From assembly GCA_002305965.1 (NCBI GenBank), contig DBRM01000025.1, forward strand, positions 1-37,704: DNA of 37,704 bases, read 5' to 3'. This document shows positions 15,041 through 22,396 of this stretch, in pieces. Positions within the stretch are counted from its first letter, which is position 1, and each line of letters opens with the position of its first letter. The translations under genes were made by a program, and so were the position numbers. Source of the DNA: Syntrophomonas sp. UBA1368 (GTDB lineage Bacteria > Bacillota > Syntrophomonadia > Syntrophomonadales > Syntrophomonadaceae). A model generated the notes under the pieces. That model was given only the letters and a program-made list of their open reading frames with translations. It was not told the DNA's origin and did no database searches.

Positions 15041-15808
15041 GTGGAGTATACCATAAAAAAACTTGGGCAATTAGCCGGAGTCAGTGCCAGAACCCTCAGA
15101 TATTATGATGAAATAGGGATCCTGCTGCCAGCCAGGATCAATTCAGCAGGTTATCGGATTTATGGGCAAGCTGAGGTTGATAGGTTACAGGACATCCTTT
15201 TTTATAGGGAATTAGGAGTATGCCTGGATGATATAAAAAACATACTGGATGCTCCAGGTTATAATAGACTGGCAGCTTTACAAAAACATCAGGAGAAATT
15301 GGTTGATAAGAAAAAACAGCTGGATCTCCTGATAGCGAATGTGGAGAAGACGATTGATTATCTTCAAGGGAGGACTTTTAACATGAGTGACAGTGAAAAA
15401 TTTATCGGTTTTAAGAAAAACCTGATTAATAAAAATGAACTGAAATATGGCGGAGAAATCAGAGCTAAATATGGTGACCAAACAGTAGACAAGGCCAACC
15501 AAAAGATATTATTGATGAAAGAGGAACAATATGGGGAAATGGAAAAACTGCGCCAGGAAGTGAATGATACCTTGAAAATGGCAATGGCGACAGGAGATCC
15601 AGCCGGAGAACTGGGACAGAAAACAGCAGATCTGCATCGCCGGTGGTTAAGTTTTACCTGGGCCGGCTACACGAAAGAAGCACATGCAGGGTTGGCCCAA
15701 ATGTATGTAGATGATGAAAGATTTGCAGCTTATTATGACCAGGTAGGAGCAGGAGCTGCCATCTTTCTGCGCGATGCCATTTTTATATATACCGGGTTCA
15801 TGAAATAA
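15041..15808 (+). CDS. MerR family regulator with TipAS ligand-binding domain
   Basis: A TipAL-like transcription regulator of 255 residues. The N-terminal winged helix (residues 1-70) has YTIKKLGQLAGVSARTLRYYDEIGIL, the MerR signature, followed by a dimerisation helix (about 80-115, KHQEKLVDKKKQLDLLIANVEKTI). The C-terminal part (about 140-255) looks like a TipAS domain, with HRRWLSFTWAGYTKEAHAGLAQMYVDDERFAAYYD; such domains bind hydrophobic or thiopeptide antibiotics. The start is a GTG at 15041 just after AGGAGGTGAG. No transporter or resistance gene lies beside it. It is convergent with degV, with one base between the stops. Confidence 0.88.
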   Translation: MEYTIKKLGQLAGVSARTLRYYDEIGILLPARINSAGYRIYGQAEVDRLQDILFYRELGVCLDDIKNILDAPGYNRLAALQKHQEKLVDKKKQLDLLIANVEKTIDYLQGRTFNMSDSEKFIGFKKNLINKNELKYGGEIRAKYGDQTVDKANQKILLMKEEQYGEMEKLRQEVNDTLKMAMATGDPAGELGQKTADLHRRWLSFTWAGYTKEAHAGLAQMYVDDERFAAYYDQVGAGAAIFLRDAIFIYTGFMK

Positions 15809-15809
15809 A

Positions 15810-16685
15810 TCAGTCCGGTACGATCCCTATGCCTATTGCCGTTGGTCCCGAGTGGGAGCCTATGACTGCGCCCACTGGGCTTTCATAAATGGGTCTGCTG
15901 TAATTTAGTTTTTCCCGCAGTTGTTGAATCAAGAATTCAGCATCTTCCTGACAAAGAGCATGTTGTACGCAGATAACGGCGTCCTGGATCCGGGCCATCC
16001 TTTTTACAGCTTCATTGACCAGAGTCTGCAGGGCTTTATGTCTTGAACGCACTGGTCTTATGGGATGGACCACGCCATTGATAAATTCGCATACCGGTTT
16101 GATATTGATCATTTTACCAACAAAAGCTGTAGCCCCGCCTATTCGCCCACCTGCTTTCATATACGTCAGTTCATTGACAGAAAAAAGTGAAACGACTTGG
16201 GGTTTGATTTTTTCGATTTTTCCAACCAGATCCTCCAGACTAAGCTCATCCTGATGGATCAGTTCAGCGATCTTGATTTCTAATGCGGCCTGGCCACAAG
16301 CACAAGTATTAGATTCTATAATACGTATGTCGATATCAGGGTGTAAAATTTTAAATTCGTCCGCCGCGATAGAAGCTGATTGAACACTGGCTGAAAGAGG
16401 CTTGGCAATGGTAGTGACGATAAAATCACGAAAGCCATTTTCATATTTTTGTTCAAAAGCATGTAACCATTCAGCTGTTCCGGGAATCGATGTTTTGGGA
16501 AAAAGATTTTTTTGTCTTTGCATATGCTCATAAAACTCCTGACTGCTGATGGATATGTTTTCACGGTATTGATGATCCCCGAAGTGTATATGAAAGGCGA
16601 CCTCACTGATCTGATACTTTTCCAGCACATCTCGGGGAATACTACCCGCTGAGTCCACTATCTGCGCTATTTTTCTGCTTTGCAT
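15810..16685 (-). CDS. DegV family fatty-acid-binding protein
   Basis: DegV/FakB proteins bind a fatty acid and, in several Firmicutes, present it to the kinase FakA for phosphorylation. The 291-residue product has the expected landmarks: IVDSAGSIP near the start, FPKTSIPGTAEW near residue 63 (the lipid-binding P-x-T-S motif), IESNTCACGQAAL, a central YMKAGGRIGGATAFVGKMINIKP, and VGAVIGSHSGPTAIGI at the end with the conserved histidine-glycine loop. The usual SGTYQSA is changed to SASVQSA. The ATG follows GAGGG. No fakA lies nearby. A weak promoter (minus TTGATT at 16733-16738, TAATTT at 16710-16715) is possible. Confidence 0.9.
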   Translation of the reverse strand: MQSRKIAQIVDSAGSIPRDVLEKYQISEVAFHIHFGDHQYRENISISSQEFYEHMQRQKNLFPKTSIPGTAEWLHAFEQKYENGFRDFIVTTIAKPLSASVQSASIAADEFKILHPDIDIRIIESNTCACGQAALEIKIAELIHQDELSLEDLVGKIEKIKPQVVSLFSVNELTYMKAGGRIGGATAFVGKMINIKPVCEFINGVVHPIRPVRSRHKALQTLVNEAVKRMARIQDAVICVQHALCQEDAEFLIQQLREKLNYSRPIYESPVGAVIGSHSGPTAIGIGIVPD

Positions 16686-16806
16686 CCCAATTGTCCCTCG
16701 CTTTTTCAGAAATTATCAGTATTATTACCGCAAATCAATGATTTTATAAGCAAGTAGTGGTGTGGGGTACTAATGCAGCAGGCAATCCATTTTGGGATAG
16801 AGGTGT

Positions 16807-16814
16807 CATACGAT
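16807..16814 (+). promoter_or_regulatory. Possible sigma-E -10 element before spoIID
   Basis: CATACGAT is one base from the sigma-E -10 consensus CATACAAT, with a CATTTT about 13 bases upstream as a poor -35. spoIID is a known sigma-E gene in Bacillus, which motivates the call. The leader would be about 55 bases. Confidence 0.3.
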
Positions 16815-16876
16815 AAATACTTAAAAGCTGCGTCCATTTGGTCATGTAAGCTCATTTCTTATCATATTATTTACCC

Positions 16877-17833
16877 ATGAGAAAAGTAATGTTTAATCAC
16901 CGACCCAAAATACTGATTCTGGGGCTTATTCTGGCAGCCTTATTAGGTTTATGGCGTGTTAGCTGTAAACCAGATACGCAATTGGAATGGGACAACGAAC
17001 CGTATATTTCCCTCTATCTGCACGAAAAAGACAAAATCGTGAGACTCAAATTCGAAGAGTATCTTATGGGAGCGGTATCGGCAGAAATGCCGGCCTCTTT
17101 TGCGATGGAAGCCTTAAAAGCCCAGGCGGTCTGCGCCCGAACCTATGCTGTGAAGAAACTTATTGAGCAGCGGTCTTACCCACAGCAAGCAGATCTCTCC
17201 GATGATATAAAGGTTTGCCAGGCCTATATCTCTCCGGCTGATTTCAGACGGGCCAATCCCCAGCATTATCAGGATCTGTCAGCCAGGATCAAACAAGCCG
17301 TCGACGAAACCCGGGGAGAAATCATGTTATGCGGCGGCGAGCCAATCGATGCTCTGTATCATTCCACCTGTGGAGGACAAACCGAGGATGCCGGGGAAGT
17401 TTGGCTTCAGGACTTACCTTACCTGAATTCGGTGAAATGCAAGTACTGTGCGGGTTCAAAGCATTATTCGACCGTGCAGGTTTTCTCTGTTCAACAAATC
17501 GAAGCAGATGTAGGCGTAGATTATGATGAAAACCTGGAGATCAAAGTGTTAAAAACCACTGCCAGCGGTCGTATCAAAGAATTGTCCATCAATAACCTGA
17601 TACTTAGCGGCGAAGAATTCCGGCGCAAACTGAACCTGCCCTCCAATTGGCTGCAGTTTAAGAAAGATCAGGAGAAAATTATCATCAAGAGCCGAGGATA
17701 TGGGCATGGTGTAGGGATGTGCCAGTACGGGGCTAACGGAATGGCCAAAGAAAAAGCCGATTACCATGAAATATTGCGGCATTTTTACGGGGATATCCAA
17801 TTTAATAAAATGAGCTACGATGTTCTCGAGTAG
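16877..17833 (+). CDS. spoIID: Stage II sporulation protein D
   Basis: SpoIID is the septal peptidoglycan lytic transglycosylase of the engulfment complex, acting at the mother-cell membrane. The 318-residue product has an N-terminal membrane anchor (about residues 10-28, ILILGLILAALLGLW). Then come EEYLMGAVSAEMPASFAMEALKAQAVCARTYA (with the catalytic-site glutamate in AEMP), HSTCGGQTEDAGEVW, and GYGHGVGMCQYGANGMA near the C-terminus; these are the classic motifs. Two ATGs (16877, 16889) could start it; neither has a strong ribosome binding site. In Bacillus spoIIQ follows spoIID; here spoIIID follows directly. Confidence 0.95.
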   Translation: MRKVMFNHRPKILILGLILAALLGLWRVSCKPDTQLEWDNEPYISLYLHEKDKIVRLKFEEYLMGAVSAEMPASFAMEALKAQAVCARTYAVKKLIEQRSYPQQADLSDDIKVCQAYISPADFRRANPQHYQDLSARIKQAVDETRGEIMLCGGEPIDALYHSTCGGQTEDAGEVWLQDLPYLNSVKCKYCAGSKHYSTVQVFSVQQIEADVGVDYDENLEIKVLKTTASGRIKELSINNLILSGEEFRRKLNLPSNWLQFKKDQEKIIIKSRGYGHGVGMCQYGANGMAKEKADYHEILRHFYGDIQFNKMSYDVLE

Positions 17834-17881
17834 ACCTCTTCCGAATATAAATTTAATAATTTTAACCGGGGGAGGACAGTT

Positions 17882-18139
17882 ATGCAAAACTACATCAGAA
17901 AAAGAGCCGTAAAAATAGGGCTTCACATCCAAAATACTTCCGATACGGTAAGACAAACTGCTGAGGTTTTCGGAATCAGTAAAAGTACTGTTCATAAAGA
18001 TGTATCGGAAAGACTGCCGAGGATCGATAAACAGTTAGCGCAAGAGGTAAAAAATATCTTAGATAAGAATAAAGCAGAAAGGCATATCAGAGGCGGCGAA
18101 GCCACCCGGCAAAAGTATGCGTCCATCAGAATAAATTAA
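17882..18139 (+). CDS. spoIIID: Stage III sporulation transcription regulator SpoIIID
   Basis: SpoIIID is a small DNA-binding protein that adjusts sigma-E and sigma-K gene expression in the mother cell. At 85 residues it is the normal size. It has the conserved N-terminus NYIRKRAVKIGLHIQNTSDTVR, a helix-turn-helix (about residues 23-45, RQTAEVFGISKSTVHKDVSERL) and the basic C-terminal helix with HIRGGEATRQKY that contacts the minor groove. The ATG follows GGGGGAGG. It lies between spoIID and mbl, the order seen in most sporulating Firmicutes. Confidence 0.97.
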   Translation: MQNYIRKRAVKIGLHIQNTSDTVRQTAEVFGISKSTVHKDVSERLPRIDKQLAQEVKNILDKNKAERHIRGGEATRQKYASIRIN

Positions 18140-18155
18140 GAAAATTTTGTATAAA

Positions 18156-18227
18156 TAGCATAGCGTATAAGTAGTAAAAAAGGTAGAATAGTGTTAGTTT
18201 GATTATCTTTATAGGGAGGCTATGCTA
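18156..18227 (+). promoter_or_regulatory. Inverted repeat able to cover the mbl translation start region
   Basis: TAGCATAGC (18156-18164) and GCTATGCTA (18219-18227) are perfect 9-base complements separated by 54 bases. The right arm fills the space between the GGGAGG ribosome binding site and the ATG of mbl. If both arms are in the transcript, the hairpin would hide the start region. Confidence 0.4.
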
Positions 18228-18228
18228 A

Positions 18229-19257
18229 ATGTGTCTTTATCACGAGGATATTGGTATTGATCTGGGAACAGCAACGGTTTTGCTTTTCCGCAAGGGACAA
18301 GGCATCGTTCTAAATGAGCCTTCCGTTGTAGCCATCGACAAGAAAACTGATAAAATCATTGCCGTGGGAGAAGAAGCCAGATCAATGCTGGGAAGGACCC
18401 CGGGGCATATTGTAGCTATCCGTCCTTTAAGAAATGGTGTCGTAGCTGATTATGACACCACTGAACGAATGCTTAGATACTTTATCAATAAGGTCATTGG
18501 CAAAAAGCTGCTGGTTAAACCAAGAGTGGTGGTTTGCATTCCCATTGGTGCAACGGATGTTGAAGAACGGGCAGTAAGACAAGCCGCGTTGAATGCCGGT
18601 GCGCGGGAAGCATTTATTATTGAAGAACCTTTGGCAGCAGCGCTGGGAGCAGGGATAAATATCAGCAGCCCGGCTGGCAATATGGTGGTTGACATTGGGG
18701 GAGGCACCTGCGATGTAGCTGTTCTTTCCCTGGGCGGGATCGTGTGCAACACGATGCTGAAAATTGGCGGAGATCATTTTGATGAAGCTATTATACGCTA
18801 TGTGCGCAAAGAACATAATTTAATGATTGGCGAAAGAACCGCGGAAGAAATTAAAATCAGGATCGGAACAGCGATGGTCACTGACCAGAACCGCGATCGA
18901 TCCTTCAGTGTAAGAGGGCGGGATCTGATTACCGGATTGCCTAAAACCATTGACATCACCTCGGAAGAGAGCTGGCTGGCTATTCAGGAACCGGTTTTTT
19001 CAATTATTGAAGGTATACGCAAAGTGCTGGAGATCACACCACCAGAATTATCCGCTGATATCGTAAATAACGGGATCGTCATGACCGGGGGCGGGTCACT
19101 GCTGGACGGTCTGGACATATTGGTTTCCAAAATGACTAATCTGCCTGTACATATTGCCGATGATCCAATCGCCTGCGTGGCCAGGGGAACCGGTAAAGTA
19201 CTAAATGAGATGACCTATCTGCATAGCCGCTCCAATCATAATACCAGAGCGGTATAA
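18229..19257 (+). CDS. mbl: Rod-shape-determining actin homologue, MreB/Mbl family
   Basis: Bacterial actin that directs lateral cell-wall synthesis at the inner face of the membrane. The 342-residue product has DIGIDLGTATVLLF (phosphate-1 loop), VVCIPIGATDVEERAVRQAA, EEPLAAALGAGI, VVDIGGGTCDVAVLSLGG (phosphate-2 loop) and VMTGGGSLLDGLD (adenosine motif). Its place after spoIIID favours the Mbl branch, but MreB and Mbl cannot be separated by reading alone. The N-terminus is slightly different from usual (MCLYHEDIGID) but the ribosome binding site GGGAGG supports the ATG. A terminator follows. Confidence 0.93.
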   Translation: MCLYHEDIGIDLGTATVLLFRKGQGIVLNEPSVVAIDKKTDKIIAVGEEARSMLGRTPGHIVAIRPLRNGVVADYDTTERMLRYFINKVIGKKLLVKPRVVVCIPIGATDVEERAVRQAALNAGAREAFIIEEPLAAALGAGINISSPAGNMVVDIGGGTCDVAVLSLGGIVCNTMLKIGGDHFDEAIIRYVRKEHNLMIGERTAEEIKIRIGTAMVTDQNRDRSFSVRGRDLITGLPKTIDITSEESWLAIQEPVFSIIEGIRKVLEITPPELSADIVNNGIVMTGGGSLLDGLDILVSKMTNLPVHIADDPIACVARGTGKVLNEMTYLHSRSNHNTRAV

Positions 19258-19294
19258 ATTGTCAGCTTTAAGGAACAATTATCTTTACAATCTT

Positions 19295-19320
19295 AAAAAC
19301 CTGCTTAATGCGGGTTTTTT
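19295..19320 (+). terminator. Rho-independent terminator after mbl
   Basis: AACCTGC / GCGGGTT stem (one G-T pair) with a 5-base loop and a run of six T. Confidence 0.9.
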
Positions 19321-19359
19321 CGTAGCTGGACACCCAAAAAGTCAGGAGGTGCAGGGCAT

Positions 19360-20109
19360 ATGAATATTAAAAAGCAGCAGGCTGATATCCTGGGATGTAA
19401 AGTAGATTTAGTCAATTTAAACCAAGCCGTAGGAGAAGTCGCAGCCTTGCTCAATACGAGGGAAAAAGCGGCTCAGATCATCACGGTAAACGCCGAGATC
19501 CTCTATGAAGCCAGCAAAAATCCTGAACTTACTGAGGTAATCAATTCAGCCCACATGGTGACTCCGGATGGCATAGGGGTGGTATGGGCGGCAAGACAAT
19601 TGGGCGGCAATCCCCAGGGACGGGTTACCGGGATCGAATTACTCGAAGCATTATGCCAGGAAGGAGCCCGGCAAGGCTGGAGAATGTTTTTTTTCGGTGC
19701 TGCTCCGGGTGTGGCTGAACAGGCAGCAGACAAATTAAGCAGCAGATACCCGGGTTTATTGATCGCTGGTACCATTCACGGTTATTTTTCGCCGGAAGGG
19801 GAAGGGGATATCATAGCTGCTATCAAGTCTGCTGCCCCGGACATCCTTTTCGTAGGGTTGGGTGCACCGCGGCAGGAGTATTGGATCAGCCAACATAAGG
19901 AAGAATTGGATGTCCCCGTTTGCATTGGCATCGGAGGTAGTTTTGATGTACTTTCCGGTCTGAAGAAAAGAGCTCCGGAATTGATGATCAAATTGAATCT
20001 GGAATGGTTTTACCGGCTTGCCAGTGAACCGTCCAGAATCAAACGGCAAATGGCCTTGCCTAAATTTGTCTGGATGATTTTACGGCAAAAATATCGTCGC
20101 CGCTTATAA
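19360..20109 (+). CDS. WecG/TagA/CpsF family glycosyltransferase
   Basis: GT26-family enzymes transfer N-acetylmannosamine-type sugars to lipid-linked GlcNAc in teichoic-acid or polysaccharide synthesis, at the cytoplasmic membrane face. The 249-residue product contains VNAEILYEASKNPEL, the catalytic-region TPDGIGVVWAARQLGG with its conserved aspartate, RVTGIELLEAL, FFFGAAPGVAEQAA, and LFVGLGAPRQEYWI, all hallmarks. The C-terminal basic helix (RLASEPSRIKRQMALPKF) is the membrane-association region. ATG follows AGGAGGTGCAGGGC. It stands alone between two terminators, so its exact sugar substrate cannot be inferred. Confidence 0.93.
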   Translation: MNIKKQQADILGCKVDLVNLNQAVGEVAALLNTREKAAQIITVNAEILYEASKNPELTEVINSAHMVTPDGIGVVWAARQLGGNPQGRVTGIELLEALCQEGARQGWRMFFFGAAPGVAEQAADKLSSRYPGLLIAGTIHGYFSPEGEGDIIAAIKSAAPDILFVGLGAPRQEYWISQHKEELDVPVCIGIGGSFDVLSGLKKRAPELMIKLNLEWFYRLASEPSRIKRQMALPKFVWMILRQKYRRRL

Positions 20110-20150
20110 TTCCGGGGTAAAACAGGAAAACATATATAAACCATGTTATG

Positions 20151-20177
20151 AAGAGGTGTTACAACCTCTTTTGTTTT
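20151..20177 (+). terminator. Rho-independent terminator after the glycosyltransferase gene
   Basis: AAGAGGT / ACCTCTT stem, 6-base loop, then TTTTGTTTTT-type tail. It isolates the next operon. Confidence 0.85.
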
Positions 20178-20294
20178 TAGAAAACAAGAAAACAGGTAGA
20201 TCTCCATTTAAGATTGGTTTATTAAAGTCAAATTAGATAAAAAAGTTGGAAAAATTTAATATTGAAACCCCTTTATTTAATTTGACAAGTGCTG

Positions 20295-20325
20295 TACAAT
20301 AAAACAAAAGGTCAAAGAAGGTCAA
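20295..20325 (+). promoter_or_regulatory. CtsR operator and promoter region of the ctsR operon
   Basis: AGGTCAAAGAAGGTCAA (20309-20325) is the tandem-heptad CtsR box (RGTCAAA-NAN-RGTCAAA) with the second heptad ending in G. It lies just after a -10-like TACAAT (20295-20300). A TTGACA at 20282-20287 is too close to that -10 to be its -35, so the promoter itself is uncertain. The operator indicates heat-shock and protein-damage control by CtsR. Confidence 0.85.
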
Positions 20326-20333
20326 GGAGTGTA

Positions 20334-20768
20334 ATGATGAAAAAAAGTCTGGCGGATAAAATTGAACAGTATTTAAAAGTTCTCATTGAAAGAAGTGAAA
20401 ATAACGAAATCGAAATTCAGAGAGCTGAGTTGGCGGAAACTTTTGCCTGTGTTCCTTCCCAGATCACTTATGTAATCGGAACCCGTTTTAATGAGACGGT
20501 GGGTTACTATACGGAGAGCCGCAGAGGCGGAAAGGGATTTGTCCGCATCACTCGTATAGATGATGCTCAGGTGAGAGCAGGAATCAGCCGAAAAGATTTT
20601 TTTGATTTTATTGATCAACTGCTGGAACGACAATTGGTAACGGAAAATGAAAGCCGCCTGCTCAAGTATTTGGCAGTCAACGGTTTTCGCGAGATTCCTT
20701 CTGAGTTACAGAATCAGTTGTTTTCTAAGTTAAAGTGTTGTCTGGAAGATTTTGTCCAATTGCCATAG
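20334..20768 (+). CDS. ctsR: Transcriptional repressor CtsR
   Basis: CtsR represses clp and its own operon until heat or McsB releases it. The 144-residue product (from the first of two adjacent ATGs, 20334 and 20337) has the winged helix-turn-helix (about residues 24-75) with AELAETFACVPSQITYVIGTRF and the glycine-rich wing YYTESRRGGKGFVRI that senses temperature and carries the arginines modified by McsB. The C-terminal helical domain (about 80-144) mediates dimerisation. The ribosome binding site AAGGAG overlaps the end of the CtsR box. First gene of ctsR-mcsA-mcsB-clpC. Confidence 0.96.
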   Translation: MMKKSLADKIEQYLKVLIERSENNEIEIQRAELAETFACVPSQITYVIGTRFNETVGYYTESRRGGKGFVRITRIDDAQVRAGISRKDFFDFIDQLLERQLVTENESRLLKYLAVNGFREIPSELQNQLFSKLKCCLEDFVQLP

Positions 20769-20787
20769 CAAAGAGGAGGCTTTATTT

Positions 20788-21297
20788 ATGTATTGTGAAG
20801 AGTGTAAACAAAGGCCGGCTGCCGTTCATTTTACGCAAATACTAAACGGACAAAAGAAAGAAACCCATTTATGTGAAAAATGTGCCGCACAAAAAGGAGC
20901 CGTGATGTTTAATCTGGAGGGGCAGTTAGGAATACCCAACTTGTTAGGCAGTTTTTTCGGCAGTCATTACAATATGCAGGGAATGAATGCCAATACAGCC
21001 CAGGCAGTATGCCCGAATTGCGGGATGAAGTTCATTGATATACGGCAAACGGGCAAATTAGGATGTGCAGATTGTTATAACGCTTTTGATCAGGATTTGG
21101 AACCGATTTTACGCAGGATCCATGGCAATAATCAGCATATTGGCAAGATCCCGGCCAGGGAAGGAGAAAGCGTTTTATTAAAGAAAAAAATTGAAGAACT
21201 GAAGAATCAGCTGCATCAGGCAGTCGTAAGTGAAGAATATGAAAAAGCAGCAGAAATTCGGGATGCCATAAAGGAACTGGAAAAACAAAATGAATAA
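20788..21297 (+). CDS. mcsA: McsA, zinc-finger activator of McsB
   Basis: McsA binds zinc and stimulates the arginine kinase McsB. The 169-residue product starts at ATG 20788 after AGAGGAGG. It has two C-x2-C pairs near the N-terminus (CEEC and CEKC), a second pair of pairs in the middle (CPNC and CADC), and a C-terminal UVR-type coiled coil (about residues 130-165, LKKKIEELKNQLHQAVVSEEY), which fits the UvrB/UvrC motif. It sits between ctsR and mcsB with 19- and 12-base gaps. Confidence 0.95.
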   Translation: MYCEECKQRPAAVHFTQILNGQKKETHLCEKCAAQKGAVMFNLEGQLGIPNLLGSFFGSHYNMQGMNANTAQAVCPNCGMKFIDIRQTGKLGCADCYNAFDQDLEPILRRIHGNNQHIGKIPAREGESVLLKKKIEELKNQLHQAVVSEEYEKAAEIRDAIKELEKQNE

Positions 21298-21309
21298 GGG
21301 GGTGAACAG

Positions 21310-22383
21310 ATGAGCGCTGACCTTTTAAATAACAATTATGTTTACTGGATGGATGCCAAAAATGGCAAGAATTCTGATATCGTTATCAGCAGCCGGGTGA
21401 GACTGGCGAGAAACTTGAATAAACTGCCGTTCCCTCATTTATTAAGCCCGGAAAAGGGAGACCAGTTTATTAAGACCTTTAAGGAAGCCTGGCGCCAAAG
21501 TTCCAATCAAGATTTACAGAAGATGACATTACTGACGTTTAATCAGTTGAGTAATCTGGATCGTCAGATCTTGATGGAAAAACATCTGATCAGCCCTGAT
21601 CATGCCAAAAACAGTACGGCTTACAGCGGGGTACTGGTAAATGATGAAGGCTCTCTGGCGATTATGATCAATGAAGAGGATCATCTGCGTATTCAATGTT
21701 TTTTACCCGGGTTACAACTGAGTGAAAGTCTTGCTCGTGCACAGCAGATTGATGATGCGCTGGAAGAGCAATTAAGTCTGGCTTTTGACGAAAGGAGAGG
21801 TTACCTGACTGCCTGTCCTACCAATACCGGTACAGGCATGCGTGCTTCCGTAATGATTCACCTGCCGGCTTTTGTTATTTCCGGTCAGCTAAATTATCTG
21901 TTTCAGAATATTTCTCAACTGGGGATGACGGTCCGGGGTCTTTATGGGGAAGGGACTGAGGTGATCGGCAACCTTTTTCAAATATCCAATCAGATTACTC
22001 TGGGCCAGACGGAGGAAGATATCCGCGGTAAACTGGCCAGCATTACCGAGCAGATCGTTGAACAGGAAAGAATGATGAGACGAAAACTGGAGGCTGACAT
22101 GAAGTATCAGCTGGAAGATAAAGTAGGCAGAGCTTACGGTATTTTGACCAATGCCCGGGTCATAACCTCAAATGAAGCGATGAATCTATTGTCAGATGTT
22201 CGCCTGGGGGTCGACCTGGGGATCATAAAGGATATCAGCACTTTTGCCTTAAATGAACTTATTGTAGCGATTCGGCCTGCCCATTTGCAAAGAAAAGCAG
22301 GTACAGAAATGGAAGCTTTTGAAAGAGATATAAAACGAGCGGGTGTTATTAAGGAAAAGCTCATTAAACAGATGCAAGATTAG
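21310..22383 (+). CDS. mcsB: Protein arginine kinase McsB
   Basis: McsB phosphorylates arginines on CtsR and on damaged proteins, marking them for ClpCP. The 357-residue product has the phosphagen-kinase fold: DIVISSRVRLARNLNKLPFP (about residues 20-39), FDERRGYLTACPTNTGTGMRASVMIHLP with the active-site cysteine (around 160-188), and RGLYGEGTEVIGNLFQISN, an arginine-rich nucleotide-binding region. Starts at an ATG with GGGGGTGAAC upstream, overlapping no neighbour. It ends 13 bases before the clpC start. Confidence 0.96.
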   Translation: MSADLLNNNYVYWMDAKNGKNSDIVISSRVRLARNLNKLPFPHLLSPEKGDQFIKTFKEAWRQSSNQDLQKMTLLTFNQLSNLDRQILMEKHLISPDHAKNSTAYSGVLVNDEGSLAIMINEEDHLRIQCFLPGLQLSESLARAQQIDDALEEQLSLAFDERRGYLTACPTNTGTGMRASVMIHLPAFVISGQLNYLFQNISQLGMTVRGLYGEGTEVIGNLFQISNQITLGQTEEDIRGKLASITEQIVEQERMMRRKLEADMKYQLEDKVGRAYGILTNARVITSNEAMNLLSDVRLGVDLGIIKDISTFALNELIVAIRPAHLQRKAGTEMEAFERDIKRAGVIKEKLIKQMQD

Positions 22384-22396
22384 GAGGAGATCAAGT

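Noticed and set aside
20282..20300. TTGACA plus TACAAT as the ctsR promoter
   Set aside because: The two boxes are only 7 bases apart, so they cannot act as one sigma-A promoter. Only the CtsR box is a firm call.
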